Below, in pieces: positions 1 through 6,287 of a stretch of 9,135 bases of DNA (within the stretch, counting starts at the first letter, position 1; each line of letters begins with the position of its first letter). The stretch is from positions 1 through 9,135 of the forward strand of contig JBFHER010000159.1 in NCBI GenBank assembly GCA_041584055.1, written 5' to 3'. Under the pieces are notes generated by a model. That model saw only the letters and a program-made list of their open reading frames with translations, had not been told where the DNA came from and made no database searches. The stretch is from JBFHER01 sp041584055 (GTDB taxonomy: Bacteria > Bacteroidota > Bacteroidia > Bacteroidales > UBA5342). The position numbers and the translations under genes are program-made.

Positions 1-1160
1 GAAATTATGATCAGTGTTAAAAGTACAATTACAATGAACCAGTGACGCAATTGTATTTTTTTCTGGTTTTCACTTTCCAGTTTTTTATTTAGTAATAAAA
101 GATTAATTTCATTTTCTCTATCTATGAGCGTTGATTGATTGGCGATTAAAACCTGTTGTGCTTTGGCAGTTGCTTCTTCCATCTCAAGTGTAAAATCAAC
201 ATATGCTCTCAAATGTGCAAATCCAAGTCTGTAGTCACCTTCTAAACTGGCGATTACCCCTGCAGTAAATGAGCAATCTCTTAATTCTTTCAGGTTGTTA
301 TTCCAGTCTTCAGACAAGTGTCCCCACGCTTTTACAAGTGATTCATTTGCGAACTCAAAATCATTGTTTAAAGCACTGTAAAATGCAAGATTCGAGTAGC
401 AGTCTCCAATTCTAACTTTATCATTTGTATTTAAGGCATGCTGCAAAGATTGTTCAGAGTACCTTCTGGCTTTTACGAAATTTCTTCTTTCTTTTTCAAC
501 CATCGCAAGATGCATGAAAGCACTGCTTAGCGCATATTGATCATTGGATATGTTAATGGTCTTAAACTGATAATATTCAATTGTGTCAATTTGATTTTCT
601 TTTAATGCAAAATCGGTGTGAAATTGAAATATTTTGGTCAGCATTGGCACCAGATTCATTCTTTTGGCAATGTCATAAGCTTCTGCCAAATGCTTGTTTG
701 ACGCTTCAATTTTGTTTCTGTTTTTATTGTTATGTGCCATGCTTAATAAAACCTGACATCTCAATTCATATTTATCCCAAGGCCTTAGTAGGTTATAGGC
801 TTTCTCAAATTCTTTATTTGCCGATTCAAAATTTAAATATGTTGTGTACAACGTCCCTAATATGTGATGTGCATTAAGACTTCTTAGACGATAAGGACCC
901 GATTCCTGATCATAATCCTGCCCCAGAAATTCCCGTGTGTAACTGATTACTTTTTCCGGATATTTATCACTGTCCACATACATTTTTGCAATGGATAATT
1001 TGATTGATGGCCGGATTTTTGCAGGAATTTTGTACATGTTTTTCTCGAGCTTCTCAGCATCAGCAATGGATTTCATTTGAAACCCATCTGCAAACATTTC
1101 ATTTGAAATGCTTATGAGAATAAACATAAAGATAATTCGGTGTAATCGGGGGTGAACCAT
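1..1160 (-). CDS. Secreted/membrane-anchored TPR protein, probable sensor-regulator (C-terminus beyond left edge)
   Basis: An uninterrupted minus-strand frame runs from an ATG at 1158-1160 to the left edge (386 codons plus two bases). The N-terminus is a signal peptide: basic residues (R5, R8), then a hydrophobic stretch at about 9-19. Residues 30-330 are helical with TPR-like repeats, for example about 98-125, 135-165, 210-245, 250-280 and 300-328. A charged, Leu/Gln/Asn-rich probable coiled coil follows (about 343-370). A transmembrane helix starts at about 374 (FIVIVLLTLIII) and is cut by the edge. In Bacteroidota this order (signal peptide, periplasmic TPRs, membrane helix) usually precedes a cytoplasmic coiled coil with a LuxR-type HTH or a histidine kinase. 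That output domain is not visible, so sensor-regulator is an inference and a plain TPR membrane protein remains possible. It is divergent from htrA. No good promoter box was found; TATTTTAG at 1208-1215 (minus strand) is a weak one-mismatch candidate. Confidence 0.82.
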   Translation of the reverse strand, partial: MVHPRLHRIIFMFILISISNEMFADGFQMKSIADAEKLEKNMYKIPAKIRPSIKLSIAKMYVDSDKYPEKVISYTREFLGQDYDQESGPYRLRSLNAHHILGTLYTTYLNFESANKEFEKAYNLLRPWDKYELRCQVLLSMAHNNKNRNKIEASNKHLAEAYDIAKRMNLVPMLTKIFQFHTDFALKENQIDTIEYYQFKTINISNDQYALSSAFMHLAMVEKERRNFVKARRYSEQSLQHALNTNDKVRIGDCYSNLAFYSALNNDFEFANESLVKAWGHLSEDWNNNLKELRDCSFTAGVIASLEGDYRLGFAHLRAYVDFTLEMEEATAKAQQVLIANQSTLIDRENEINLLLLNKKLESENQKKIQLRHWFIVIVLLTLIII

Positions 1161-1420
1161 GTTTATATATTCAATTACAATGAAATACTCTTTTCAGGAT
1201 TAGAAGTCTAAAATAGTGATATTTTTTTTTGTAATGAAGTTTAAATCAAAGAGAAGTGAAAAACGCAATTTGTTTGTGTTTTTTATTAGAAGAAAGGGGC
1301 GGTGTTAAGTGCTGTTAATCGTGAAAAATGATTGTTAAAAGAACTGAGATAAAAAAAAAGTTTGGAATTATTATTGTTAACATTGTTACTAGCAATAAAT
1401 AAAACATAAAAATTAAAGAT
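1161..1420. promoter_or_regulatory. Divergent intergenic region, TPR gene / htrA
   Basis: These 260 bp separate two divergently transcribed genes and must hold both promoters. The region is very AT-rich, with a T-run at 1222-1230 and an A-run at 1351-1359. I see no convincing small gene in it. A TAnnTTTG-like box, TAACATTG, lies at 1378-1385 on the plus strand (one mismatch). The nearest upstream TTTG (1361-1364) is only 13 bp away, too close for the usual 19-21 bp spacer, so this promoter is uncertain. The htrA-proximal half carries the TGTTA repeat cluster listed separately. Confidence 0.5.
1303..1389 (+). repeat. Cluster of five TGTTA(A/C) direct repeats upstream of htrA
   Basis: TGTTAA occurs at 1303-1308, 1313-1318, 1333-1338 and 1375-1380, and TGTTAC at 1384-1389, all on the plus strand. 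Start-to-start distances are 10, 20, 42 and 9 bp, close to whole turns of the DNA helix. The fourth copy lies inside an 8-bp palindrome, TGTTAACA (1375-1382). The last copy ends 31 bp before the htrA start codon. This arrangement fits binding sites for a regulator of htrA or of the divergent TPR gene. AT-rich spacers do produce such words by chance, so function is inferred. Confidence 0.4.
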
Positions 1421-2893
1421 ATGAAACGGAAATCATTTAATTGGCTCAGCCTTTTGTTTGTGGGAGTTTTGAGTGCTGTTTTGTCGGTCGCAATTTTCTC
1501 CCGTATGGATCGTAATCCAGAAAAGATTGTTGAAGTAATTCAGCCGGAAGTACGGCATTATGCCAATATGCCTGTGTCACCCGCCATTTCGACAGATTTT
1601 ACACAGGCTGCTGAAAAAAGTGTAAATGCAGTCGTGCATGTAATGACAAAACGCATGGTGAATACACCTTATGTGGATATTATGGATCTTTTACTTGGCA
1701 GAGAGAATTCAGAACAACGTCCTGTTGAAGGTTCAGGTTCAGGGGTTGTGATTTCTGCGGATGGCTACATTGTTACGAATAATCATGTTATAGAAGGCTC
1801 GGACGAAGTGGTTGTTGTTTTTAACGATAAAAGAAAGTTTAACGCAAGCCTGGTTGGGACAGACGCGACAACAGACATCGCTTTGTTAAAAATTGAGGCT
1901 GAAGACCTGCAGCCATTGACCTTTGGAAATTCAGACGCATTGAAGTTAGGTGAATGGGTTCTGGCGGTGGGAAATCCGTTTAGTTTGTCTACAACTGTAA
2001 CTGCAGGAATCGTCAGCGCCAAATCAAGAAGCATTGGAATTTTATCATCTTCCAATGGGCGAGGCCTGGGAATAGAAGCATTTATTCAGACAGATGCGGC
2101 TGTAAATCCCGGAAACAGTGGAGGAGCACTTGTGAATACACGCGGCGAATTGGTCGGGATTAATTCAGCCATTGCTTCTCCAACAGGGGCATATGCCGGT
2201 TATTCATTTGCTGTGCCAACTGTTATTGTTAAAAAAGTAGTTTCCGACCTTATGGAGTATGGTGAACTGCAACGTGCTTATTTAGGAATCAGCTTGTATG
2301 AGATGAATGCTGAATTTGCAGAGATGAAGAAAATTCCTTTGATCGAAGGTGTTTACGTTGAAACCGTAGCGGATGATAGTGGCGCAGAAGAGGCTGGCAT
2401 TAAAAGTGGCGACATTATTACGGATATAAATGGTACAGTTGTTAAAAGCAGTGCTGAATTGATTGAACAGGTGAGCCGTTACCGCCCTGGCGATAATGTG
2501 ACGGTAAAACTCCAAAGAGGAGACAAAGAAAAGGTATTTGTTGTTACTCTGAAAAATGAGTATGGTGGTACTAAAATGAGCAAGAAAAGCGATTCATTGG
2601 TATTGGGAGCAAGTTTAAAGCCAATCGATGATGAACTCAAGGCTAAACTGGGATTGCGCTCCGGCTTACAGGTGCAAAGTCTGGATGCTGGCAAACTGAA
2701 GAAGTACGGCGTGAAAGAAGGTTACATCATTACGCGGATAAATAATAAACCAGTGACCAGTATTGAGGAATTAAAATCAGTTGTAAGTAAGGCTTTAAGC
2801 CAGGGAGATAGTTCCGGTGGTGCACTGTTTATCTCAGGGATGTACCCCAATGGGAAAAGACAGTATTACGCAATTAATCTGGAAGATAATTAG
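1421..2893 (+). CDS. htrA: HtrA/Deg-family periplasmic serine endoprotease with two PDZ domains
   Basis: This 490-residue protein is an ATP-independent protease/chaperone that degrades or holds misfolded envelope proteins. An N-terminal basic stretch and hydrophobic helix (residues 8-26) form a signal anchor or uncleaved signal peptide, placing the enzyme in the periplasm. The trypsin-like domain (about 55-275) has the full catalytic triad: His122 in TNNHVIEG, Asp152 in TDIALLK, and Ser233 in NPGNSGGAL. PDZ1 (about 283-378) begins with a YLGI carboxylate-binding loop and carries AGIKSGDIITDINGT. PDZ2 (about 392-487) is more divergent but keeps YGVKEGYIITRINNKPV. Length and layout match DegP/DegQ; sequence alone does not separate the two, so the generic name is used. 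The ATG is preferred because it starts just before the signal segment. The gene is monocistronic, closed by the hairpin at 2913-2948. No residue required for catalysis is missing. Confidence 0.95.
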   Translation: MKRKSFNWLSLLFVGVLSAVLSVAIFSRMDRNPEKIVEVIQPEVRHYANMPVSPAISTDFTQAAEKSVNAVVHVMTKRMVNTPYVDIMDLLLGRENSEQRPVEGSGSGVVISADGYIVTNNHVIEGSDEVVVVFNDKRKFNASLVGTDATTDIALLKIEAEDLQPLTFGNSDALKLGEWVLAVGNPFSLSTTVTAGIVSAKSRSIGILSSSNGRGLGIEAFIQTDAAVNPGNSGGALVNTRGELVGINSAIASPTGAYAGYSFAVPTVIVKKVVSDLMEYGELQRAYLGISLYEMNAEFAEMKKIPLIEGVYVETVADDSGAEEAGIKSGDIITDINGTVVKSSAELIEQVSRYRPGDNVTVKLQRGDKEKVFVVTLKNEYGGTKMSKKSDSLVLGASLKPIDDELKAKLGLRSGLQVQSLDAGKLKKYGVKEGYIITRINNKPVTSIEELKSVVSKALSQGDSSGGALFISGMYPNGKRQYYAINLEDN

Positions 2894-2912
2894 TACCCTA
2901 AGAAATATTCAA

Positions 2913-2948
2913 AAAGAAAGGCTGCAGATAATTCTGCAGCCTTTCTTT
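2913..2948. terminator. Bidirectional intrinsic terminator, htrA / mscS
   Basis: A perfect 15-bp stem pairs 2913-2927 with 2934-2948 around a 6-nt loop (ATAATT). Its core is GGCTGCAG/CTGCAGCC, and the outer part is A-rich on the left arm and T-rich on the right. It therefore reads as a GC hairpin with a T-rich tail from either strand. It lies 20 bp after the htrA stop codon and 18 bp beyond the mscS stop, so it can end both convergent transcripts. Confidence 0.9.
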
Positions 2949-2966
2949 AATTTAAATTTTAAACGC

Positions 2967-3782
2967 TTATTGCTTAAATAAGTGAACGTCTGTTTGTGGA
3001 AATGGAATTGAAATACCTTCCTTGTCAAATGCCTTTTTAACAGCTTCTCTTGTGCCAAAATAAACGCCCCAGTAATCGGCTGATTTAACCCACATGCGAA
3101 TTGCAAAATTAACCGAGCTGTCTCCAAGTTCTGCAACTAAAATATCTGTAGCAGGATCTTTCAGGATACGCTCGTCTTTATCTACAACTGATTGAATTAC
3201 TTTACGTGCCTTGTCAATGTCATCTCCATAACCTATTCCAACAGTAATGTCTACCCTTCGCTCCGGACGTGTAGTTTTATTCACTAAAGCGCCATTTGAA
3301 ACAGGTGCATTGGGTAAAATGATGGTTCTTCCATCTGGTGTTTCCAGTATGGTGTGAAAAATCTGAATTTCTTTAACAACACCTCCGTGTCCCTGAGCTT
3401 CGATAAAATCACCCACTTTGAAAGGTTTGAATAAGAGTATCATTACACCACCGGCAAAATTCTGCAAGGTTCCCGAAAGCGCCATACCTATTGCCAAACC
3501 TGCAGCGGCAAGAATCGCAACAAATGAAGTCATTTCGATACCAACCATTGTCATTACTGATATGAGCAACAGTGCTTTAAAAAGAACGCTAATCATTGAA
3601 AGCAGGAATGGCCTTAAAGAAGGATCTACATTCCTTTTTTCAAACGTTTTTCCAAGCCGTTTCGTTACATTTTTAATGATCCACATACCAATGATGAGAA
3701 CGACAATGGCCAGAATGAGTTTTGGGCCATATTCCATAATCAATTCAATCGCCTTTTCTGTGTACTTTTCCATGTTTTCCAT
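2967..3782 (-). CDS. mscS: MscS-family small-conductance mechanosensitive channel
   Basis: A 271-residue inner-membrane channel of about the E. coli MscS size. Such channels open under membrane tension during hypo-osmotic shock and release solutes. TM1 is about 18-38 and TM2 about 60-80. The pore-lining TM3 is about 86-114, with the Ala/Gly-rich packing pattern LAAAGLAIGMALSGTLQNFA typical of the family. The beta domain follows (FKPFKVGDFIEAQGHGGVVKEI, about 118-139, and PNAPVSNGALVN). The alpha/beta C-terminal domain ends in the usual GISIPFPQTDVHL. The gene is single, convergent with htrA and divergent from the aminotransferase. Two in-frame ATGs three codons apart sit in a 9-bp tandem duplication (3766-3783); the first gives the length used here, and the second (CAT at 3771-3773) is equally possible. 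Confidence 0.94.
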   Translation of the reverse strand: MENMEKYTEKAIELIMEYGPKLILAIVVLIIGMWIIKNVTKRLGKTFEKRNVDPSLRPFLLSMISVLFKALLLISVMTMVGIEMTSFVAILAAAGLAIGMALSGTLQNFAGGVMILLFKPFKVGDFIEAQGHGGVVKEIQIFHTILETPDGRTIILPNAPVSNGALVNKTTRPERRVDITVGIGYGDDIDKARKVIQSVVDKDERILKDPATDILVAELGDSSVNFAIRMWVKSADYWGVYFGTREAVKKAFDKEGISIPFPQTDVHLFKQ

Positions 3783-3783
3783 G
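3766..3783. repeat. Tandem 9-bp duplication covering the mscS start codon
   Basis: The plus-strand unit TTTTCCATG occurs twice in direct tandem (3766-3774 and 3775-3783). Read on the minus strand, each unit supplies one ATG in the same frame. The unit length is a multiple of three, so gain or loss of a copy would keep the frame and only change the N-terminus by three residues. Confidence 0.6.
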
Positions 3784-3851
3784 TTTCTAATAATTTTAGA
3801 GTTTTTATGTGTTTATTTCAATTTTAAAAACAAAATATAGCATTATTAGTT

Positions 3852-3859
3852 CAAATGTA
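3852..3859 (-). promoter_or_regulatory. Candidate -7 promoter box for mscS
   Basis: On the minus strand this reads TACATTTG, a perfect match to the Bacteroidota -7 consensus TAnnTTTG. It lies 69 bp upstream of the first mscS ATG. I see no clear TTG -33 element at 19-21 bp, so the call rests on the -7 box and its position. Confidence 0.42.
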
Positions 3860-3892
3860 CTTAAGCTCATAATTAAAACGAGGGAAATTACC

Positions 3893-3900
3893 TATATTTG
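3893..3900 (+). promoter_or_regulatory. Candidate -7 promoter box for the aminotransferase
   Basis: TATATTTG matches the TAnnTTTG consensus exactly and lies 22 bp before the aminotransferase ATG. Transcription would start only about 15 nt ahead of the start codon, giving a short leader. The expected -33 position (about 3869-3873) has no TTG. Confidence 0.5.
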
Positions 3901-3922
3901 AAGCTCTCGCAATTATGCTATC

Positions 3923-5083
3923 ATGAATTATCCATTTGGGAAAAAAGGTCTTGATATCAGTCCGTTTATGGTGATGGAAGTGTTGGAGCGTGCGAAACAA
4001 CTTGAACAGGCAGGCCATGACGTTATACATATGGAGGTTGGGGAGCCTGATTTCGACATGCCTGCATGTGCTGAAGCCGCAACAATAAAGGCACTGAGCG
4101 AACACCATACCCACTATACGCACAGTCTTGGTGATATTGAACTTCGGGAAGAAATTGTTGCATTGTATAAAAAAAAGTACGGTGTGGAAATATGTTCCAA
4201 TCAGATCATCATAACTTCAGGCAGTTCTCCTGCAATCTTACTTGCACTTTCTGTTTTGCTTGATAAAAATGATGAGGTCATACATTCAGATCCGGGATAT
4301 GCGTGTTATGCAAATTTTATCAATTATTGCGGAGGCAAGGCAATTGGAGTACCAGTTCATGAGCAGGATGGATTTCATTATCGGCCTAACAAAATCAAAC
4401 AATACATCAGTGCAAAGACAAAAGGAATTTTTGTGAATTCACCGATGAATCCGACCGGAAACCTGATATCCTCCGAAAGTTTAAAAATGCTCTCAACGCT
4501 CGACAGGTTTATCCTTTCTGATGAAATTTATCATGGGCTAACCTATGGAAAACAAGCGCATACCATCCTTGAATTTACAAATAAAGCATTTGTATTTAGT
4601 GGTTTTTCAAAACTCTTTGCAATGACGGGATTGCGCCTTGGCTATGCCATTGTACCCGGGGAATTTATAAGGTCAATGCAGGTGTTACAACAGAATTTAT
4701 TTATATCAGCGAATTCTCTGGCCCAAAGAGCTGGTATAAGTGTGCTTAGAAATGCCTGGGATGATGTTGAAAACATGCGCCGGACCTATGATGAAAGGCG
4801 GCGTTACATGCTGGGAAGATTAAAGGGAATGGGATTTAAGTTCGCGACAGAGCCGGAAGGGGCATTTTATATTTTTGTGGATGCAAGGCACATTTGCAGC
4901 GATTCGTACAAACTTGCCTTTGATATCCTCGAGAAGATCCATGTAGGAGTTACCCCTGGTGTCGATTTTGGACCGAATGGTGAGGGATACCTTCGTTTTT
5001 CATATGCAAATTCAATTCAAAACATTCGAACTGGAATGGATCGATTGGAAACGTATCTTAAACATTACAAATCACCTGCATAA
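3923..5083 (+). CDS. Class I/II fold-type I PLP-dependent aminotransferase
   Basis: This 386-residue cytoplasmic enzyme belongs to the aspartate aminotransferase superfamily (subgroup I-gamma-like), which moves amino groups between amino acids and 2-oxo acids. The PLP lysine is Lys230 in SGFSKLFAMTGLRLGY. Other conserved residues are Asn176 in the NPTG motif, Asp200 and Tyr203 in SDEIYHG, and the substrate-carboxylate Arg358 in GYLRFSYA. The N-terminal EVGEPDFD and the HYTHSLGDIELRE region are typical of the group. Length is normal and no key residue is missing. The substrate (aspartate, alanine, aromatic or other) cannot be read from the sequence, and no biosynthetic operon surrounds the gene, so no symbol is given. 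The ATG at 3923 lies 22 bp after a promoter box. The stop codon falls inside the 3' end of the convergent msrC, a 19-bp overlap. Confidence 0.93.
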   Translation: MNYPFGKKGLDISPFMVMEVLERAKQLEQAGHDVIHMEVGEPDFDMPACAEAATIKALSEHHTHYTHSLGDIELREEIVALYKKKYGVEICSNQIIITSGSSPAILLALSVLLDKNDEVIHSDPGYACYANFINYCGGKAIGVPVHEQDGFHYRPNKIKQYISAKTKGIFVNSPMNPTGNLISSESLKMLSTLDRFILSDEIYHGLTYGKQAHTILEFTNKAFVFSGFSKLFAMTGLRLGYAIVPGEFIRSMQVLQQNLFISANSLAQRAGISVLRNAWDDVENMRRTYDERRRYMLGRLKGMGFKFATEPEGAFYIFVDARHICSDSYKLAFDILEKIHVGVTPGVDFGPNGEGYLRFSYANSIQNIRTGMDRLETYLKHYKSPA

Positions 5084-5526
5084 ATGATTGCAGTAATGGA
5101 TTCCAATGCTTTCTGATCATGAATGTCAAAGCTATTCAATGAGCGACTATCAATATCCAGACAACCAACAATGGTTTCGTTTTTAAAAACAGGGACCACA
5201 ATTTCCGATTTGGAAAGTGAGCTGCAGGCAATATGACCCTTAAACGTTTCAACATCATCAACAATGACTGTCTTCTTTTCTTGAATGGCATGCCAACATA
5301 CACCAGTCCCTTTTTTTAATCGCATGCATGCCAGTGGTCCCTGATAGCAGGCAACCTCAAGTTCAGATTCGTTTAATAGATAGAACCCTGTCCAAAAAAA
5401 GTAATCGAGCTTATGATGCAATAGCGCTGTGATGGTTGCCATTCTGCTCAGAGGATTCTCAACACCTTTAACTAATTCTATTATCTGTGATTCTATGCGT
5501 TTGTATCTTTCTGCTTTATTTTTCAT
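5065..5526 (-). CDS. msrC: Free methionine-(R)-sulfoxide reductase, GAF-domain (fRMsr)
   Basis: A 153-residue single-GAF-domain protein that reduces free L-methionine-(R)-sulfoxide to methionine in the cytoplasm, part of oxidative-damage repair. The three family cysteines are present: Cys67 (LACMRL), Cys77 (TGVCWHA) and Cys101 (GHIACSS). Their spacings (10 and 24 residues) equal those of Cys84/94/118 in the E. coli enzyme. Other family motifs are FFWTGFYL near the N-terminus, KSEIVVPVF, and GCLDIDS. The family's usual GVCG reads GVCW here. The gene is separate from the sigma factor behind it, since a terminator lies between them, so it needs its own promoter in 5527-5586. TATCTTTA at 5560-5567 (minus strand, one mismatch to TAnnTTTG) is the only candidate I see. 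Its last 19 bp overlap the aminotransferase tail, and no terminator hairpin is obvious there. Confidence 0.92.
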   Translation of the reverse strand: MKNKAERYKRIESQIIELVKGVENPLSRMATITALLHHKLDYFFWTGFYLLNESELEVACYQGPLACMRLKKGTGVCWHAIQEKKTVIVDDVETFKGHIACSSLSKSEIVVPVFKNETIVGCLDIDSRSLNSFDIHDQKALESITAIIYAGDL

Positions 5527-5586
5527 TGATCTTCTTATTCTGTCGGATTAAACTGAGTGTAAAGATAGCCAACAAATGGAAATGAA

Positions 5587-5608
5587 AAAGGCACCCTAAG
5601 GTGCCTTT
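5587..5608 (-). terminator. Intrinsic terminator of the ECF sigma gene
   Basis: A perfect 9-bp stem (5587-5595 with 5600-5608) closes a 4-nt loop; its core is GGCACC/GGTGCC. On the minus strand the stem runs into a five-T tract, the form of a Rho-independent terminator. It starts 24 bp after the sigma-gene stop and separates that gene from msrC. Confidence 0.82.
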
Positions 5609-5631
5609 AATATATTTATTCATCGAATTCT

Positions 5632-6135
5632 CTATTTGTAGTCTTTCAGCTTTTTCATTAAACGTTTTCTGGCAAAAAAGATTCTGCTTTTAACCGTTCC
5701 GATTGGAAGATCCATATCGTCAGCTATTTCTTTGTACTTGAACCCTTCAACATGCATTGTGAATGGTTTTTTATAGTCGTCTGTAAAGCTGTTTATTACT
5801 TTATTGATTTCGTTGATGGAATAAGTTCCATCAGGGGTGTTAAAGCCTGAATCCTGCGGAAGATTTAGATGATAAAGATCTTCGGTTTTGTCAATTAGAG
5901 TCTGACTGTTTACAAATTTTCTGTAGTTATTGATAAAGATGTTACGCATGATTGTAAACATCCACCCTTTGAAATTCACATTATCGATAAACTTGTCTTT
6001 ATTTTTAAGTGCCTTTAATGTTGTTTCCTGCAGTAAGTCTTCTGCATCTTCAACATTGGCAGTTAAGCTAAGTGCGAATGTATACAACTTGTCTTGTAGG
6101 CTCAGGACTTTGTCATTAAATTGAATTGTAGTCAT
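5632..6135 (-). CDS. Stand-alone ECF-type sigma-70 family RNA polymerase sigma factor
   Basis: A 167-residue sigma factor with only the two domains of the ECF class. Sigma-2 (about 11-77) includes the core-binding stretch EDAEDLLQETTLKAL (29-43) and the -10-recognition helix FKGWMFTIMRNIFINNYR (55-72). After a linker, sigma-4 (about 108-162) has the helix-turn-helix YKEIADDMDLPIGTVKSRI (134-152) that contacts the -35/-33 element. Length is typical. There is no anti-sigma factor (FecR-like or zinc-binding) or TonB/SusC gene beside it, unlike the nutrient-uptake ECF systems of Bacteroidota. It therefore resembles the lone ECF factors of this phylum, and its control may lie at transcription: its promoter is the best formed in the window and is flanked by an inverted repeat. 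The target genes cannot be read from the sequence. Confidence 0.93.
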   Translation of the reverse strand: MTTIQFNDKVLSLQDKLYTFALSLTANVEDAEDLLQETTLKALKNKDKFIDNVNFKGWMFTIMRNIFINNYRKFVNSQTLIDKTEDLYHLNLPQDSGFNTPDGTYSINEINKVINSFTDDYKKPFTMHVEGFKYKEIADDMDLPIGTVKSRIFFARKRLMKKLKDYK

Positions 6136-6177
6136 AATTCGATTATTAATTGGTTCAACATTTTGGTTTTGCTATTC

Positions 6178-6209
6178 CAAATTTAAGTAAGTTTTTGGGA
6201 TAAATACAA
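6178..6209 (-). promoter_or_regulatory. Promoter of the ECF sigma gene (-33 TTG / -7 TAAATTTG)
   Basis: On the minus strand TAAATTTG (6178-6185) matches the -7 consensus TAnnTTTG exactly. A TTG -33 element lies at 6207-6209, with a spacer of 21 bp, within the 19-21 bp usual for the Bacteroidota primary sigma factor. The -7 box sits 42 bp ahead of the sigma-gene ATG. Use of the housekeeping consensus suggests the gene is read by the primary sigma factor. Confidence 0.62.
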
Positions 6210-6237
6210 CTAAAAGATAAAAGAAATATTTACTTAA
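6183..6237. repeat. Inverted repeat TTAAGTAA/TTACTTAA around the sigma promoter
   Basis: The arm TTAAGTAA at 6183-6190 is the exact reverse complement of TTACTTAA at 6230-6237, with 39 bp between them. The left arm overlaps the edge of the -7 box, and the right arm lies 20 bp upstream of the -33 element. A regulator binding both arms could loop the DNA across the promoter. Both arms are AT-rich, so chance is a real alternative. Confidence 0.3.
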
Positions 6238-6266
6238 TTAGATGTAGTCTAAATAAGGATAGGTAT

Positions 6267-6287
6267 AATGCTCAGATAATGAGTATT
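6267..6287. promoter_or_regulatory. Operator-like dyad between the two divergent promoters
   Basis: Positions 6267-6274 and 6280-6287 form an inverted repeat with seven of eight bases pairing (half-site CTCA/TGAG at the core) around the 5-bp centre GATAA. It has no T-tail, so it is not a terminator. Its place between the sigma-gene and nfeD promoters fits a transcription-factor site, but no regulator is identified. Confidence 0.25.

Noticed and set aside
581..877. Plus-strand open frame of 98 codons
   Set aside because: It lies antisense within the continuous TPR coding frame, is rich in Cys and aromatic residues, and matches no family I recognise; it is a shadow of the real gene.
1361..1385. 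htrA promoter made of TTTG (1361-1364) and TAACATTG (1378-1385)
   Set aside because: The spacer is 13 bp, well short of 19-21 bp, and the -7 box has a mismatch. It is mentioned only as an uncertain box in the intergenic entry.
2913..2948. Hairpin considered as part of a repeat family or mobile-element end
   Set aside because: The three hairpins in the window differ in sequence, each lies just after stop codons, and all have the GC-core and T-tail form of terminators.
3418..3840. Plus-strand open frame of 140 codons antisense to mscS
   Set aside because: The opposite strand encodes a clear MscS channel through almost all of it. The hydrophobic-looking translation mirrors the channel's membrane segments.
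3831..3855. Alternative mscS promoter using TATATTTTG (minus strand, 3831-3839) with TTTG at 3852-3855
   Set aside because: The box has one base too many between TA and TTTG, and the spacer is only 12 bp. The TACATTTG box at 3852-3859 is the better match.
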